Shown piece after piece: positions 27,746 through 37,604 of a DNA stretch of 64,000 nt. Where the stretch lies: assembly GCF_003056305.1 (NCBI RefSeq), contig NZ_PYVX01000002.1:646241-710240 (forward strand). Reading direction: 5' to 3'. Under the pieces are notes generated by a model. That model made no database searches. It was not told the DNA's origin and was given only the letters and a program-made list of their open reading frames with translations. Position numbers and translations under genes: made by a program. Source of the DNA: Halomonas denitrificans. Its GTDB lineage: Bacteria; Pseudomonadota; Gammaproteobacteria; Pseudomonadales; Halomonadaceae. The first letter of the stretch is position 1. Every line of letters starts with the position of its first letter.

Positions 27746-28375
27746 ATGACGATACACAGACTCAAGATTCTGACACTCGGCGTCGCGCTCGCGACGCTGC
27801 CACCCGCCCTCCACGCCCAGGACGCCGCCGATGACGGCGCCTGGGTGTCGGACGAACTCACCACCTTCGTGCGCAGCGGCCCGACCGACGGCTACCGCAT
27901 CATCGGCACCCTGACCGCCGGCGAGCCGGTGACCGTGCTCGAGACCAGCGGCGACTACAGCCGGGTCGAGGACGCCGAGGGCGACGTCGTCTGGGTGCTC
28001 AGCAGCGAGCTCCAGGCCGAGCCCAGCGCCCAGCAGCGGCTGCCGGCCCTGGAGGCCCGGGTCGAGGAGCTGACCGCGGAGCTCGCCGGCATCAACGAGA
28101 CCTGGGAGACCCGCACCGCGACCATGACCGACACCCTCGAGATGCGCGAGGCGCGCATCGAGGAGCTCGAGGCCCGCAACCAGGCCCTCGAGGAGGAGAC
28201 CGCGCAGTCGCGGGCCACCATCCGGGAGTTCCAGGCGCGCCTGGACACCCAGGAGGAGGACCTGCTGATGCGCTACTTCATGTACGGCGGCGGCGTGGCC
28301 GGGGCGGGCCTGCTGGTCGGCCTGATCGTGCCCCACCTGCCGCGTCGTCGGCGCAAGCGCGACCGCTGGTTCTGA
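27746..28375 (+). CDS. SH3 domain protein of the YgiM/TIGR04211 type
   Basis: A 209-residue envelope protein. It begins with a Sec signal peptide (cleavage near ALHAQD), then a bacterial SH3 domain (about residues 28-90; VRSGPTDGYRIIGTLTAGEPV), a coiled coil (about 95-170, long runs of Glu, Arg and Leu) and a single C-terminal membrane helix (about 178-197) followed by the basic anchor RRRRKRDRWF. This is the layout of YgiM-like proteins, whose role is unclear. The start at 27746 gives the signal peptide; the longer open frame upstream does not. The next gene starts two bases after its stop. Confidence 0.85.
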   Translation: MTIHRLKILTLGVALATLPPALHAQDAADDGAWVSDELTTFVRSGPTDGYRIIGTLTAGEPVTVLETSGDYSRVEDAEGDVVWVLSSELQAEPSAQQRLPALEARVEELTAELAGINETWETRTATMTDTLEMREARIEELEARNQALEEETAQSRATIREFQARLDTQEEDLLMRYFMYGGGVAGAGLLVGLIVPHLPRRRRKRDRWF

Positions 28376-28377
28376 GC

Positions 28378-29007
28378 ATGGTGGACGACTGGTTAAAGCG
28401 CTGGGAGGAGGGACGCATCGGCTTCCATCGCGATGCGCCCCACCCGGCCCTCGTTCGTCACTGGCCTGCCCTGAAGGTGCGGGCCGGGACCAAGGTGCTG
28501 GTGCCGCTGTGCGGCAAGAGCCTGGACATGCGCTGGCTGGCGAATCGCGACCACCCGGTGCTGGGTATCGAGCTCGCCCAGACGGCCATCGAACAGTTCG
28601 TCGCCGGGGGCAGGGGCGAGATCACCCGCTACCACCAGGACGGCTTCGACATCTGCCGCCAGGGCAGCGTGGAGCTGTGGTGCGGGGACTTCTTCCACTT
28701 CCATATCGATCAGGCCGCCGAGATCGGCGCCTTCTACGATCGGGCCGCGCTGATCGCGCTGCCCGAGGCCACCCGCCAGCGCTACGCCTTCCACCTGGCG
28801 CAGCTGCTGCCGCCGGGGAGCCGGGGCCTGCTGATCAGCCTGACCCGGGAGGGCGGCGGGCCGCCCTACAGCGTCGATGCCGAGGAGGTGCGGGCGCTCT
28901 TCGAGCCCAACTTCCGGGTCACCCACCTGGAGGACGGCGAGCCGGAGCCGGGCAGCGGCTTTCGCGAGAGCGTCTGGGCGCTGGAGCGTCGCGGGCCGCT
29001 CACCTGA
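28378..29007 (+). CDS. tpm: Thiopurine S-methyltransferase family protein
   Basis: A 209-residue S-adenosylmethionine-dependent methyltransferase. The N-terminus (WLKRWEEGRIGFHRDAPHP), VLVPLCGKSLDMRWLA and GDFF are signatures of bacterial TPMT. These enzymes methylate thiols and, in several gammaproteobacteria, selenium and tellurium oxyanions, so a detoxifying role is plausible but not shown. It begins two bases after the SH3 gene and is probably co-transcribed. Its 3' end, with the stop codon, lies in a hairpin shared with the convergent lipoprotein gene. Confidence 0.92.
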   Translation: MVDDWLKRWEEGRIGFHRDAPHPALVRHWPALKVRAGTKVLVPLCGKSLDMRWLANRDHPVLGIELAQTAIEQFVAGGRGEITRYHQDGFDICRQGSVELWCGDFFHFHIDQAAEIGAFYDRAALIALPEATRQRYAFHLAQLLPPGSRGLLISLTREGGGPPYSVDAEEVRALFEPNFRVTHLEDGEPEPGSGFRESVWALERRGPLT

Positions 29008-29016
29008 GGCGGCCCG
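28992..29016. terminator. Hairpin spanning the tpm stop codon
   Basis: CGGGCCGC (28992-28999) pairs with GCGGCCCG (29009-29016), extended inward by TCA/TGA with one bulged G. No T tract follows on either strand. It lies between two convergent genes. Confidence 0.4.
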
Positions 29017-29026
29017 ACAGATGGGC

Positions 29027-29617
29027 TCAGCGCGCCAGCAGGCGCCCGAGCTCCGGGTCGCGGAAGGCGCGATCCAGGCCGTCGGCGATGAGCGCGTTGA
29101 CCATCCGGGTGTTGGCTTCCTTGTCGGGGCGCAGGGCGTAGCCCTGGGTGCGGCGCGAGGTGTAGGTGCCGGTGTAGGTGGTGCCGGCGTTGACCGCTTC
29201 GGCGATGAGCACCGCCTCGAGCCGCGCCTCGTCGATGAAGGGGCGGCTCTCGCCACGCTCGTAGCCCAGGTGCTCGAGGGTCAGCGTCAGGCTGGGCCGT
29301 CCCTCGGCGCGCTCGGTGGTGGGGGTGAAGCCCATCTCGCGCACCGCGCGCTCGGCCTCGGCCTGGAGCTCGGGCACCAGCTCGTGGGCGTTGACGGTGA
29401 TCACCGCGGTGGACATGGCGCTGCCGGTCCGGGTGCCGAGCACCTCGCTGTCGCGGCCGTCCACGGCCGTCACGGTCACGGCCTGGCCGCTGCCCGTCTG
29501 GGGCACGGCGGCCGTGCGCCGGGGGTCGAGCTGCAGGTAGTGGGGGCTGGCGCAGCCGGCCAGCCAGCCGGCGGCGAGTAGCAGGGCGCAGGCCCGAAGG
29601 ACGCGTCGACGCTGCAT
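29027..29617 (-). CDS. YajG-family lipoprotein
   Basis: A 196-residue lipoprotein. The ATG at 29617 follows AGGAGCC and gives a 24-residue signal with Arg-rich start, hydrophobic core and lipobox LAGC, so the mature protein begins at a lipidated cysteine. Position +2 is Ala, which favours outer-membrane sorting. The mature part resembles YajG (VTAVDGRDSEVLGTRTG; a later stretch that ends in DPELGRLL), whose function is not known. The upstream extension of the open frame contains no signal sequence. It is convergent with tpm and lies 55 bases downstream of cysA on the same strand. Confidence 0.8.
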   Translation of the reverse strand: MQRRRVLRACALLLAAGWLAGCASPHYLQLDPRRTAAVPQTGSGQAVTVTAVDGRDSEVLGTRTGSAMSTAVITVNAHELVPELQAEAERAVREMGFTPTTERAEGRPSLTLTLEHLGYERGESRPFIDEARLEAVLIAEAVNAGTTYTGTYTSRRTQGYALRPDKEANTRMVNALIADGLDRAFRDPELGRLLAR

Positions 29618-29672
29618 GGTAAGGCTCCTGATGAAAGATCGGCCCCGAGTATATCGCCCCCGGGGCGCCCCA

Positions 29673-30772
<1,100 letters not shown>

Positions 30773-30776
<4 letters not shown>

Positions 30777-31600
30777 GCGAGGGCCTCCCGGCGCGCGGCG
30801 CGCCACTCCAGGCCGGCCTTGGCGGCCAGGGTGAACAGGGCGATCAGGGCCAGCAGGGCGGCGCTGGCGAAGGCGCCCACGGTGTTGTAGTCCTGATACA
30901 GCAGCTCGACGTGCAGCGGCAGGGTGTTGGTCTCGCCGCGGATCGCCCCGGAGACCACCGAGACCGCGCCGAACTCGCCCACCGCCCGGGCGTTGGTCAG
31001 GATCACCCCGTAGAGCAGCGCCCAGCGGATGTTGGGCAGGGTGACCCGGCGAAACAGCGTGAAGCCCGAGGCGCCGAGCGTCACCGCCGCCTCCTCCTCC
31101 CGGGAGCCCTGGGCCTGCATCAGCGGGATCAGCTCCCGGGCGACGAAGGGGCAGGTGACGAAGACGGTGACCATCAGGATGCCCGGCCAGGCGAACATCA
31201 GCTGGATGTCGTGGGCGTCGAGCCAGCCGCCGAGCCAGCCGTTGCGGCCGTAGAGCAGCAGGTAGACCAGGCCCGCCACCACCGGCGAGATGGCGAAGGG
31301 GATGTCGATCAGGGTCTGCAGCAGGCGCCGACCGGGAAAGGCGAAACGCGTCACCAGCCAGGCCAGCATCACCCCGAACACCAGGTTGATGGGGATGGTC
31401 AGGGCGGTCACGAACAGCGTCAGGCCGATGGCGGCCAGGGTGTAGGTGTCGCTCACGTTGGCCCAGAAGGTGCCGAGGCCCTGGGCGAAGGCCTGGGCGA
31501 AGATCGCCACCAGCGGCAGCAGCAGAAACAGCGCCGACAGCGCCACCGCGGCGCCGATCAGCAGGCGGCGCAGGGCCGGCGCATCACCGATGCGTTGCAT
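30773..31600 (-). CDS. cysW: Sulfate ABC transporter permease CysW
   Basis: One of two inner-membrane permeases of the sulfate importer, 275 residues with six predicted helices. The cytoplasmic loop that contacts CysA is visible as [19 protein letters not shown], the EAA motif of the family. The first helix ([19 protein letters not shown]) lacks a cleaved signal. One base separates it from cysT and it overlaps cysA by four bases. The assignment as CysW rather than CysT follows from position and from its shorter length. Confidence 0.93.
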
Positions 31601-31601
31601 G

Positions 31602-32468
31602 TCAGGAGCCTCCGTGCAGGCGGCGGATGAAGCGCCCCTGCCACAGGTTGATGGCCAGCAGCAGCGCGAGCGAGGTGGCGAGCACCACCGAGGCGATGGC
31701 CGAGGCGCCCACGTAGTCGTACTCCTGCAGCTTGACGAAGATCATCAGCGAGGTGATCTCGGTCTCGTAGGGCATGTTGCCGGCGATGAAGATCACCGCG
31801 CCGAACTCGCCCAGCGAGCGCACGAAGGCGAGCCCGGTGCCGGTGACCAGCGCCGGCCACAGGTGCGGCAGGATCACCCGCCGGAAGGCGACGCCATCGC
31901 GGGCCCCCAGGGTCATGGCCGCCTCGTCGATCTCGTGGGGCAGGTCCTCGAGGATCGGCTGCACCGTGCGGACCACGAAGGGGATGCTGGTGAAGGCCAT
32001 GGCCAGGGCGATGCCGACCCAGGTGTAGGCCACCTCGAGGCCCAGCGGGGCGAGCGCCCGGCCCATCCAGCCGTTGCTGGAGTAGAGGGTCGCCAGGGTG
32101 ATGCCGGCCACCGCAGTGGGCAGGGCGAAAGGCAGGTCCATCAGCGCGTCCAGGGCGCGCTTGCCGGGGAAGTCGTAGCGCACCAGCACCCAGGCCAGCA
32201 GCAGGCCGAAGGCGGCGTTGACCAGCGCCGCCACCGCGGCGGCGCCGAGGGTGATCGCGTAGCTGGCCACTACCCGGGGCTCGCTGACGATGGCCCAGTA
32301 CTCGCCGAGCGACAGACCGGCCAGCTGGCCCACCAGGCCGGTCAGCGGCAGCAGCAGCACCAGCGAGACGAAGGTCAGGCTGATGCCGAGCGAGAGCCCG
32401 AAGCCCGGCAGCACCCGCTGGGTGCGGCCGGAGAAGGGCAGGGCCAGGCGCGCGGCGCGTTGACTCAT
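31602..32468 (-). CDS. cysT: Sulfate ABC transporter permease CysT
   Basis: The second permease (CysT, also called CysU), 288 residues with six membrane helices. The EAA motif is IDEAAMTLGARDGVAFRRV. The N-terminus has the basic cytoplasmic segment and first long helix (LGISLTFVSLVLLLPLTGL) found in CysT. It begins 18 bases after the binding-protein gene, within the same transcription unit, and forms with CysW the heterodimeric channel for sulfate or thiosulfate. Confidence 0.93.
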   Translation of the reverse strand: MSQRAARLALPFSGRTQRVLPGFGLSLGISLTFVSLVLLLPLTGLVGQLAGLSLGEYWAIVSEPRVVASYAITLGAAAVAALVNAAFGLLLAWVLVRYDFPGKRALDALMDLPFALPTAVAGITLATLYSSNGWMGRALAPLGLEVAYTWVGIALAMAFTSIPFVVRTVQPILEDLPHEIDEAAMTLGARDGVAFRRVILPHLWPALVTGTGLAFVRSLGEFGAVIFIAGNMPYETEITSLMIFVKLQEYDYVGASAIASVVLATSLALLLAINLWQGRFIRRLHGGS

Positions 32469-32486
32469 GGCGAAGGCTCCGCGCGC

Positions 32487-33497
32487 TTAGCGGCGCTGCA
32501 GCTGGTCGAGCCGGCCGCCGCTGGCGAAGTGGGTCTCCATGGCCGCGTCCCAGCCGCCGAAAACCTCTTCCACATTCAGCAGCTCGGTCTCGGGGAACTG
32601 GTCGGCGAACTCGGCCACCACGGTCTCGTCGTGCACCCGGTAGTTGAAGCCGGCCAGCAGCCGCTGGGTCTGTTCGGCGTAGAGGAACTCGAGGTAGTCC
32701 CGGGCCAGTTCGAGGGTGCCGTTGCGCTCGGCGTTCTCCTCGACCACGGCCACCGGGAACTCGGCCAGGATGCTGACCGGCGGCACGATCACCTCGTAGT
32801 CGTCGCTGCCGTACTCCTGGCGGATGTTGTTGACCTCGGACTCGAAGCTGATCAGCACGTCGCCGATGCCGCGCTCGATGAAGCTGGTGGTGGCACCGCG
32901 GCCGCCGGTGTCGAAGACCTTGACGTTGCCGAGGAAGTCGCGCATGAACGCCGTCACCCGCTCCTCGTCGCCGTCGAAGGCGCGCTCGGCGGCGCCCCAG
33001 GCGGCCAGGTAGGTGTAGCGGCCGTTGCCGGAGGTCTTGGGGTTGGGGAACACCAGCTCGACTCCCTCGGCGGCGAGGTCCTCCCAGCTCTCGATGCCCT
33101 GGGGGTTGCCCTTGCGGACCAGGAAGGCGGTGGTGGAGTAGTAGGGCGAGGCGTTGTTGGGCAGCTGCTGCTGCCAGTCCTCGGCGACCAGGCCGGCATC
33201 GGCCAGCACCTGGACGTCGGTGACCTGGTTGTAGGTGACCACGTCGGCGCGCAGCCCCTGGAGGATGGCCCGGGCCTGGGCCGAGGAGCCGCCGTGGGAC
33301 TGCTTGATGGTCAGGGTGTCGTCGTGGGTCTCCTCCCAGTGCGCCTGGAAGGCCGGGTTGACGGTCGCGAAGAGCTCCCGGGCGATGTCGTAGGAGGAGT
33401 TGAGCAGCTCGCGCTCCTCGGCCATGGCCGGACCGACCAGGCCCAGGGCGATGGCGGAGGCGACGAGGGTGCGGCGAAAGAGGGGCAGCGGCGACAT
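32487..33497 (-). CDS. Sulfate/thiosulfate-binding periplasmic protein
   Basis: The periplasmic receptor of the importer, 336 residues. A Sec signal peptide ends near GPAMA-EERE. The mature protein has [13 protein letters not shown], the ligand loop [14 protein letters not shown] and [19 protein letters not shown], all characteristic of the Sbp/CysP family. The sequence does not separate Sbp (sulfate) from CysP (thiosulfate), so no symbol is given. It is the first gene of the unit. The AT-rich stretch upstream (33540-33600) is the likely promoter and CysB target, and cysB itself is at 51555. Confidence 0.93.
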   Translation of the reverse strand: MSPLPLFRRTLVASAIALGLVGPAMAEERELLNSSYDIARELFATVNPAFQAHWEETHDDTLTIKQSHGGSSAQARAILQGLRADVVTYNQVTDVQVLADAGLVAEDWQQQLPNNASPYYSTTAFLVRKGNPQGIESWEDLAAEGVELVFPNPKTSGNGRYTYLAAWGAAERAFDGDEERVTAFMRDFLGNVKVFDTGGRGATTSFIERGIGDVLISFESEVNNIRQEYGSDDYEVIVPPVSILAEFPVAVVEENAERNGTLELARDYLEFLYAEQTQRLLAGFNYRVHDETVVAEFADQFPETELLNVEEVFGGWDAAMETHFASGGRLDQLQRR

Positions 33498-33600
33498 GGT
33501 GACTCCTTGGGCGACGGTTTCCTTAGAAGGCTAAGGTAAGCAGCGCGTACTGGAATTACAATGCCGTCTTTTATTCTATTTTGGAACTAGTGTATCCGCC
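33498..33600 (-). promoter_or_regulatory. Promoter region of the sulfate importer operon
   Basis: An AT-rich island (about 33552-33595, with TTTTATTCTATTTTGGAA) in otherwise GC-rich DNA directly upstream of the binding-protein gene. CysB sites are AT-rich and weakly conserved, so CysB control is plausible. No confident -35/-10 pair can be fixed. Confidence 0.4.
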
Positions 33601-33612
33601 GACGCTGAACCG

Positions 33613-33643
33613 CCGGCGCCCTCGGTGAGACCGAGGGCGCCGG
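33613..33643. terminator. Perfect GC-rich hairpin after ggt
   Basis: CCGGCGCCCTCGGT (33613-33626) and its exact complement (33630-33643) form a 14-bp stem with loop GAG. It lies just past the ggt stop. Neither side has a T tract, so it is either an unusual terminator or an mRNA-end stabiliser. Confidence 0.6.
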
Positions 33644-33678
33644 GGTCGAGCGGGGATGAGGGTAGGGCGGTGACGGGC

Positions 33679-35406
33679 CTAGAGCCCCATGGCCGAGGAG
33701 GTGGAGCGCCGCGGGTCGGCGCCGCCGTAGAAGCGGCCGTCCTCGATCACGATCGACTGGGCGGCGCCCATCGCTTCCTCCTGGCTGAGGGTGTGGCCCT
33801 TGCCCTCGAGCAGCTCCAGGGTGTCGGGACTGAAGCCGGCCTCGATGCGCAGCTCGTCGGGCAGCCACTGGTGGTGGAGGCGTGGGGCGCTGACCGCCGA
33901 CTGGATGTTCATGTCGTGGTCGATGACGTTCATCAGCACCTGCAGGGTGGTGGTGATGATCCGCGAGCCGCCGGGGCTGCCGGTGATCAGGAAGTTCTTG
34001 CCGTCCTGCTTGACGATGGTCGGCGTCATCGACGACAGCATGCGCTTGCCGGGCTCGATCTTGTTGGCCGCGCCGCCGATCAGGCCGTAGGCGTTGGGCA
34101 CCCCGGGCTTGGCGGAGAAGTCGTCCATCTCGTTGTTGAGCAAAAAGCCCGCGCCGTCGACGGCGATCCCCGAGCCGTAGCTGAAGTTGATGGTGTAAGT
34201 GTTGGAGACCGCGAGGCCGTCGTCGTCGGCGATGGAGAAGTGGGTGGTCTCGTTGGATTCGTAGGGCAGCGGGTTGCCCGGGGCGATCTCCTCGCTCGGC
34301 GTGGCGCGATCCATGGCGATCTCGGCGCGCAGCTCGTCGGCGTAGCCCTCGGAAGTGATGCCCTCGAGGGGCACGTCGACGAAGTCGGTGTCGCCCAGGT
34401 ACTCCGAGCGGTCGGCGTAGGCGCGCTTCATCGCCTCGGCCATGACGTGCATGGTGTTGGCCGCGCCGAAGCCCATCTCGCCGATGTCGTAGGCCTCGAG
34501 GATGTTGAGCATCTGCACGATGTGGGCCCCGCCGGAGGAGGGTGGGCTCATGGCGTAGACGTCGTAGCCGCGGTAGTTGCCGTGGCTTGGCTCGCGGATC
34601 ACCGGCTGGTAGGCGGCCAGGTCCTCGTGGGTGATCAGGCCGTCGTGGCGCTCCATCTCGGCGACGATCAGCCGGGCGGTCTCGCCCTCGTAGAACTCGC
34701 GGGCGCCCTGCTCGGCGATGCGCTTGAGGGTCGCCGCCAGGTCCGGCTGGCGGAAGGTATCGCCGACCTCATAGGGGCTGCCGTCCTCCTTGAAGAACAT
34801 CGCCTTGGTCGAGTCCCACTGGGTCAGGCGCTCGCGGGTCGCGCTCACGCCGTCGACGAAGCGCTGTGGCACCGCGAAGCCCTCCTCGGCCAGCCGGATC
34901 GCCGGCGCCAGGGCCTCGGCGAGGCTCAGGGTGCCATACTCCTCCAGCGCTAGGGCGAGGCCCGCCACGGTGCCGGGCACGCCAGCGGCACGATGGGTGA
35001 AGCGCGACCATTCGGAGACGGCATTGCCGTCCTCGTCCTGGAACATCGTCTCGGTGGCGGCCGCCGGGGCGGTCTCCCGGTAGTCGATGGCGATCACCTC
35101 GTCGCTCTTTTCATCGGAGATCAGCATGAAACCGCCGCCGCCGATGTTGCCGGAGCGGGGCTGGGTGACGGCCAGGGCGAAGCCCGCGGTGACGGCGGCG
35201 TCCACGGCGTTGCCGCCGGCGGCGAGGACGTCGTGGGCGACCTGGGAGGCGAGGAAGTGGCTGGTCGCCACCATGCCCTCGGCGCCCTCCTGGGGGTGGA
35301 AGCGCTCGCCCTCGAGGATGGCCGGCTGGGCGAGCAGCGGCGGGGCGACGAGCAGCGTGCCGGCGAGCAGGCCGGCACCCAGCGGGCGAACAATACGGTG
35401 AGGCAT
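33679..35406 (-). CDS. ggt: Gamma-glutamyltransferase
   Basis: A 575-residue periplasmic enzyme that hydrolyses or transfers the gamma-glutamyl group of glutathione and related peptides. The start after AAGGAG gives a signal peptide ending near LLAQPA. The precursor is expected to cleave itself before the nucleophile Thr387 in the motif TTHFS, making large and small subunits. The small-subunit glycine pair region (GSPGGSRIIT) is present. An in-frame extension to 35493 has no support. It is divergent from rpe and could supply cysteine by glutathione salvage, but that link to the cys genes is inference. Confidence 0.95.
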   Translation of the reverse strand: MPHRIVRPLGAGLLAGTLLVAPPLLAQPAILEGERFHPQEGAEGMVATSHFLASQVAHDVLAAGGNAVDAAVTAGFALAVTQPRSGNIGGGGFMLISDEKSDEVIAIDYRETAPAAATETMFQDEDGNAVSEWSRFTHRAAGVPGTVAGLALALEEYGTLSLAEALAPAIRLAEEGFAVPQRFVDGVSATRERLTQWDSTKAMFFKEDGSPYEVGDTFRQPDLAATLKRIAEQGAREFYEGETARLIVAEMERHDGLITHEDLAAYQPVIREPSHGNYRGYDVYAMSPPSSGGAHIVQMLNILEAYDIGEMGFGAANTMHVMAEAMKRAYADRSEYLGDTDFVDVPLEGITSEGYADELRAEIAMDRATPSEEIAPGNPLPYESNETTHFSIADDDGLAVSNTYTINFSYGSGIAVDGAGFLLNNEMDDFSAKPGVPNAYGLIGGAANKIEPGKRMLSSMTPTIVKQDGKNFLITGSPGGSRIITTTLQVLMNVIDHDMNIQSAVSAPRLHHQWLPDELRIEAGFSPDTLELLEGKGHTLSQEEAMGAAQSIVIEDGRFYGGADPRRSTSSAMGL

Positions 35407-35563
35407 CGGGACATCTCCTTGTCGAGGATCGTGTCGAGGAGGGGGACTCGACTGATCACTATCGACCCGGATCGGCGATCTCGCAAGGGGCACCCGGGGC
35501 GGCCAGATGCGTTAGAATGCCGCCCATCGTGCCCCTCGACTCAAACAGGAACCGATCGTCGCC

Positions 35564-36262
35564 ATGACCGACTCCCGACTCGACTTCCAGCTCGCGCCCT
35601 CGATCCTCTCCGCCGACTTCGCCCGCCTGGGCGAGGAGGTCGACGACGTGCTGGCGTCCGGCGCGGACATCGTCCACTTCGACGTGATGGACAATCACTT
35701 CGTGCCCAACCTGACCATCGGCCCGATGGTCTGCGAGGCCCTGCGCAAGCATGGCGTGACCGCACCCATCGACGCCCACCTGATGGTCCGGCCGGTGGAC
35801 CGGCTGGTCGGCGACTTCATCGATGCCGGGGCCAGCTACATCACCTTCCATCCCGAGGCCTCCGACCACATCGACCGCTCCCTGCAGCTGATCCGCGACG
35901 GCGGCTGCAAGGCGGGCCTGGTGTTCAACCCGGCCACGCCGCTCTCCTACCTCGACTACGTGATGGACAAGGTCGACATGATCCTGCTGATGAGCGTCAA
36001 CCCGGGCTTCGGCGGCCAGTCGTTCATCCCGGCGACGCTCGACAAGCTGCGCGAGGCGCGCCGGCGCATCGACGCCTCGGGGCGCCCGATCCGCCTGGAG
36101 GTCGACGGCGGGGTCAAGGTCGACAACATCGCCGAGATCGCCCGCGCCGGCGCCGACACCTTCGTCGCCGGCTCGGCGGTGTTCAAGGCGCGCAACGCCG
36201 CCGACCCGCACCGCTACGACAGTGTGATCGGCGACTTCCGCCGGGCCCTGGCCGGCGCCTGA
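35564..36262 (+). CDS. rpe: Ribulose-phosphate 3-epimerase
   Basis: Interconverts ribulose 5-phosphate and xylulose 5-phosphate in the pentose phosphate pathway. The 232-residue TIM-barrel protein shows the N-terminal [17 protein letters not shown], the metal-site strand [17 protein letters not shown], the flexible loop [10 protein letters not shown] and the phosphate-binding DGGVKVDNI and VAGSAVF. TAGAAT at 35513-35518 is a candidate -10 box. The order with gph and trpE nearby is the common gammaproteobacterial rpe-gph-trpE grouping, here interrupted by three genes. Confidence 0.97.
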   Translation: MTDSRLDFQLAPSILSADFARLGEEVDDVLASGADIVHFDVMDNHFVPNLTIGPMVCEALRKHGVTAPIDAHLMVRPVDRLVGDFIDAGASYITFHPEASDHIDRSLQLIRDGGCKAGLVFNPATPLSYLDYVMDKVDMILLMSVNPGFGGQSFIPATLDKLREARRRIDASGRPIRLEVDGGVKVDNIAEIARAGADTFVAGSAVFKARNAADPHRYDSVIGDFRRALAGA

Positions 36263-36271
36263 GGCGGTCCG

Positions 36272-36559
36272 GTGAGCGCCGCCGATGCGCCGGGCCCGGC
36301 CGCCGATCGCCGCTGGTACCTCTACCTGATCGAGACCGCGGCGGGCGCCCTCTACACCGGCATCACCACCGACGTCGACCGGCGCCTGGCCGAGCATCGC
36401 GCCGGTCGCGGGGCCAAGGCGCTGCGCGGCAAGGGGCCGCTCACCCTGGTGCATCGCGAGTGCGTCGGCAGCCACGGCGAGGCGCTGCGCCGCGAGGCGG
36501 CCATCAAGCGCCTGCCCGCCCGGGAGAAGCGCCGCTGGCTTGCGCGCGCCAACGATTGA
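36272..36559 (+). CDS. GIY-YIG nuclease superfamily protein
   Basis: A 95-residue single-domain protein of the YhbQ/UPF0213 type. The GIY-YIG motif appears as [20 protein letters not shown], followed by the conserved Arg in [13 protein letters not shown] and the glutamate in a helix before KRLPAREKR. The GTG start lies ten bases after the rpe stop with GAGG just ahead, so it is co-translated with rpe. The family may have weak nuclease activity on DNA ends; its cellular job is unsettled. Confidence 0.88.
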   Translation: MSAADAPGPAADRRWYLYLIETAAGALYTGITTDVDRRLAEHRAGRGAKALRGKGPLTLVHRECVGSHGEALRREAAIKRLPAREKRRWLARAND

Positions 36560-36576
36560 CGCCATAAAGGGCGCAT

Positions 36577-36613
36577 CCGCCCGGCATCGGGCGGCGGCCC
36601 GGCGCGTCGCGCC
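36577..36613. terminator. Two tandem GC hairpins before the mechanosensitive channel gene
   Basis: CCGCCCG-GCAT-CGGGCGG (36577-36594) followed by the short hairpin GGCGC-GTC-GCGCC near 36601-36613. No T tract follows. They could separate the rpe unit from mscS. Confidence 0.35.
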
Positions 36614-36663
36614 GTCATAACCCCCTTTCGAGCAACACGCGGTCAAGGAACGAGGAGACGTCC

Positions 36664-37524
36664 ATGGACGGCATCAACGGCATCGACCCCGGTGGGCTGC
36701 TGGCCTACCTGCAGAGCACCGGACTGAGCTTCGCCACCAACCTGGTGGCGGCGGCCGCCATCTTCGTGATCGGCCGCTGGGTCGCCAAGGGGCTGCACCG
36801 CCTGCTGATGAGGGGCATGCAGCGGGCCAAGGTCGAGCCGCTGCTGGTCAAGTTCCTGGGCAACATCGCCTATGCCCTGCTGCTGACCTTCGTGGTGCTG
36901 GCGGCGATCAGCCGGATCGGCATACAGACCGCCTCGCTGATCGCGGTGATCGGTGCCGCGGGCCTGGCCGTGGGCCTGGCGCTCCAGGGGTCGCTGGCCA
37001 ACTTCGCCGCGGGGGTCATGGTGATCCTCTTTCGCCCCTACAAGATCGGCGACTACGTCGAGGCGGGGGGCGTGGCCGGAGTGATCGAGGACGTGCAGAT
37101 CTTCACCACCGAGCTTCGGACCGGCGACAACCGCAAGATCCTCGTGCCCAACGGCCAGATGATGAGCGGCGCCATCACCAACGCCTCGGCCCACGCGACG
37201 CGCCGGGTCGACCTGGCTGTCGGGGTCGGCTACGAGGCCGACATCGACACCGTGCGCCGGGTGCTCGAGGGCGTGGTGGCCGACGACCCGCGGGTGCTGG
37301 CGGATCCCGCGCCCAACATCCGCATGAGCGCCATGGGCGACTCCAGCATCACCTGGATCGTGCGGCCCTGGGTGAAGGCCGGCGACTACTGGGACGTCCA
37401 CTGGGAGATGACCGAGGCGATCAAGCGCCGCTTCGACGCCGAGGGCATCAGCATTCCCTTCCCCCAGCGCGACGTGCACGTCTATCACCACGGCGAATCC
37501 GCGGGCGGGCTCGATGAGCGCTGA
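36664..37524 (+). CDS. Small-conductance mechanosensitive channel, MscS family
   Basis: A 286-residue inner-membrane channel that opens on hypo-osmotic shock, relevant for a halophile. Three N-terminal membrane helices precede the cytoplasmic beta and alpha/beta domains. The pore helix TM3 is the Gly/Ala-rich AAGLAVGLALQGSLANFA, closely matching E. coli MscS, and the beta domain follows with FRPYKIGDYVEAGG. The length equals MscS itself. ACGAGGAG precedes the ATG. It is probably separate from the rpe unit, and converges with the NADH dehydrogenase gene. Confidence 0.94.
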   Translation: MDGINGIDPGGLLAYLQSTGLSFATNLVAAAAIFVIGRWVAKGLHRLLMRGMQRAKVEPLLVKFLGNIAYALLLTFVVLAAISRIGIQTASLIAVIGAAGLAVGLALQGSLANFAAGVMVILFRPYKIGDYVEAGGVAGVIEDVQIFTTELRTGDNRKILVPNGQMMSGAITNASAHATRRVDLAVGVGYEADIDTVRRVLEGVVADDPRVLADPAPNIRMSAMGDSSITWIVRPWVKAGDYWDVHWEMTEAIKRRFDAEGISIPFPQRDVHVYHHGESAGGLDER

Positions 37525-37543
37525 GCGCCACGCCGTCCAGCAT

Positions 37544-37579
37544 GACGCGGGCCGCCGGAGAGATCCGGCGGCCCGCGTC
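37544..37579. terminator. Perfect 16-bp hairpin between mscS and ndh
   Basis: GACGCGGGCCGCCGGA (37544-37559) and its exact complement (37564-37579) with loop GAGA, between two convergent genes. No T tract on either side. Probably a bidirectional terminator or 3' end stabiliser. Confidence 0.65.
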
Positions 37580-37604
37580 GTTCAGGGGCGGTGGTGGCGT
37601 CGCC

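Noticed and set aside
35512..35694. Small open frames around the rpe start on the minus strand
   Set aside because: They overlap conserved rpe codons and show no ribosome binding site or family features.
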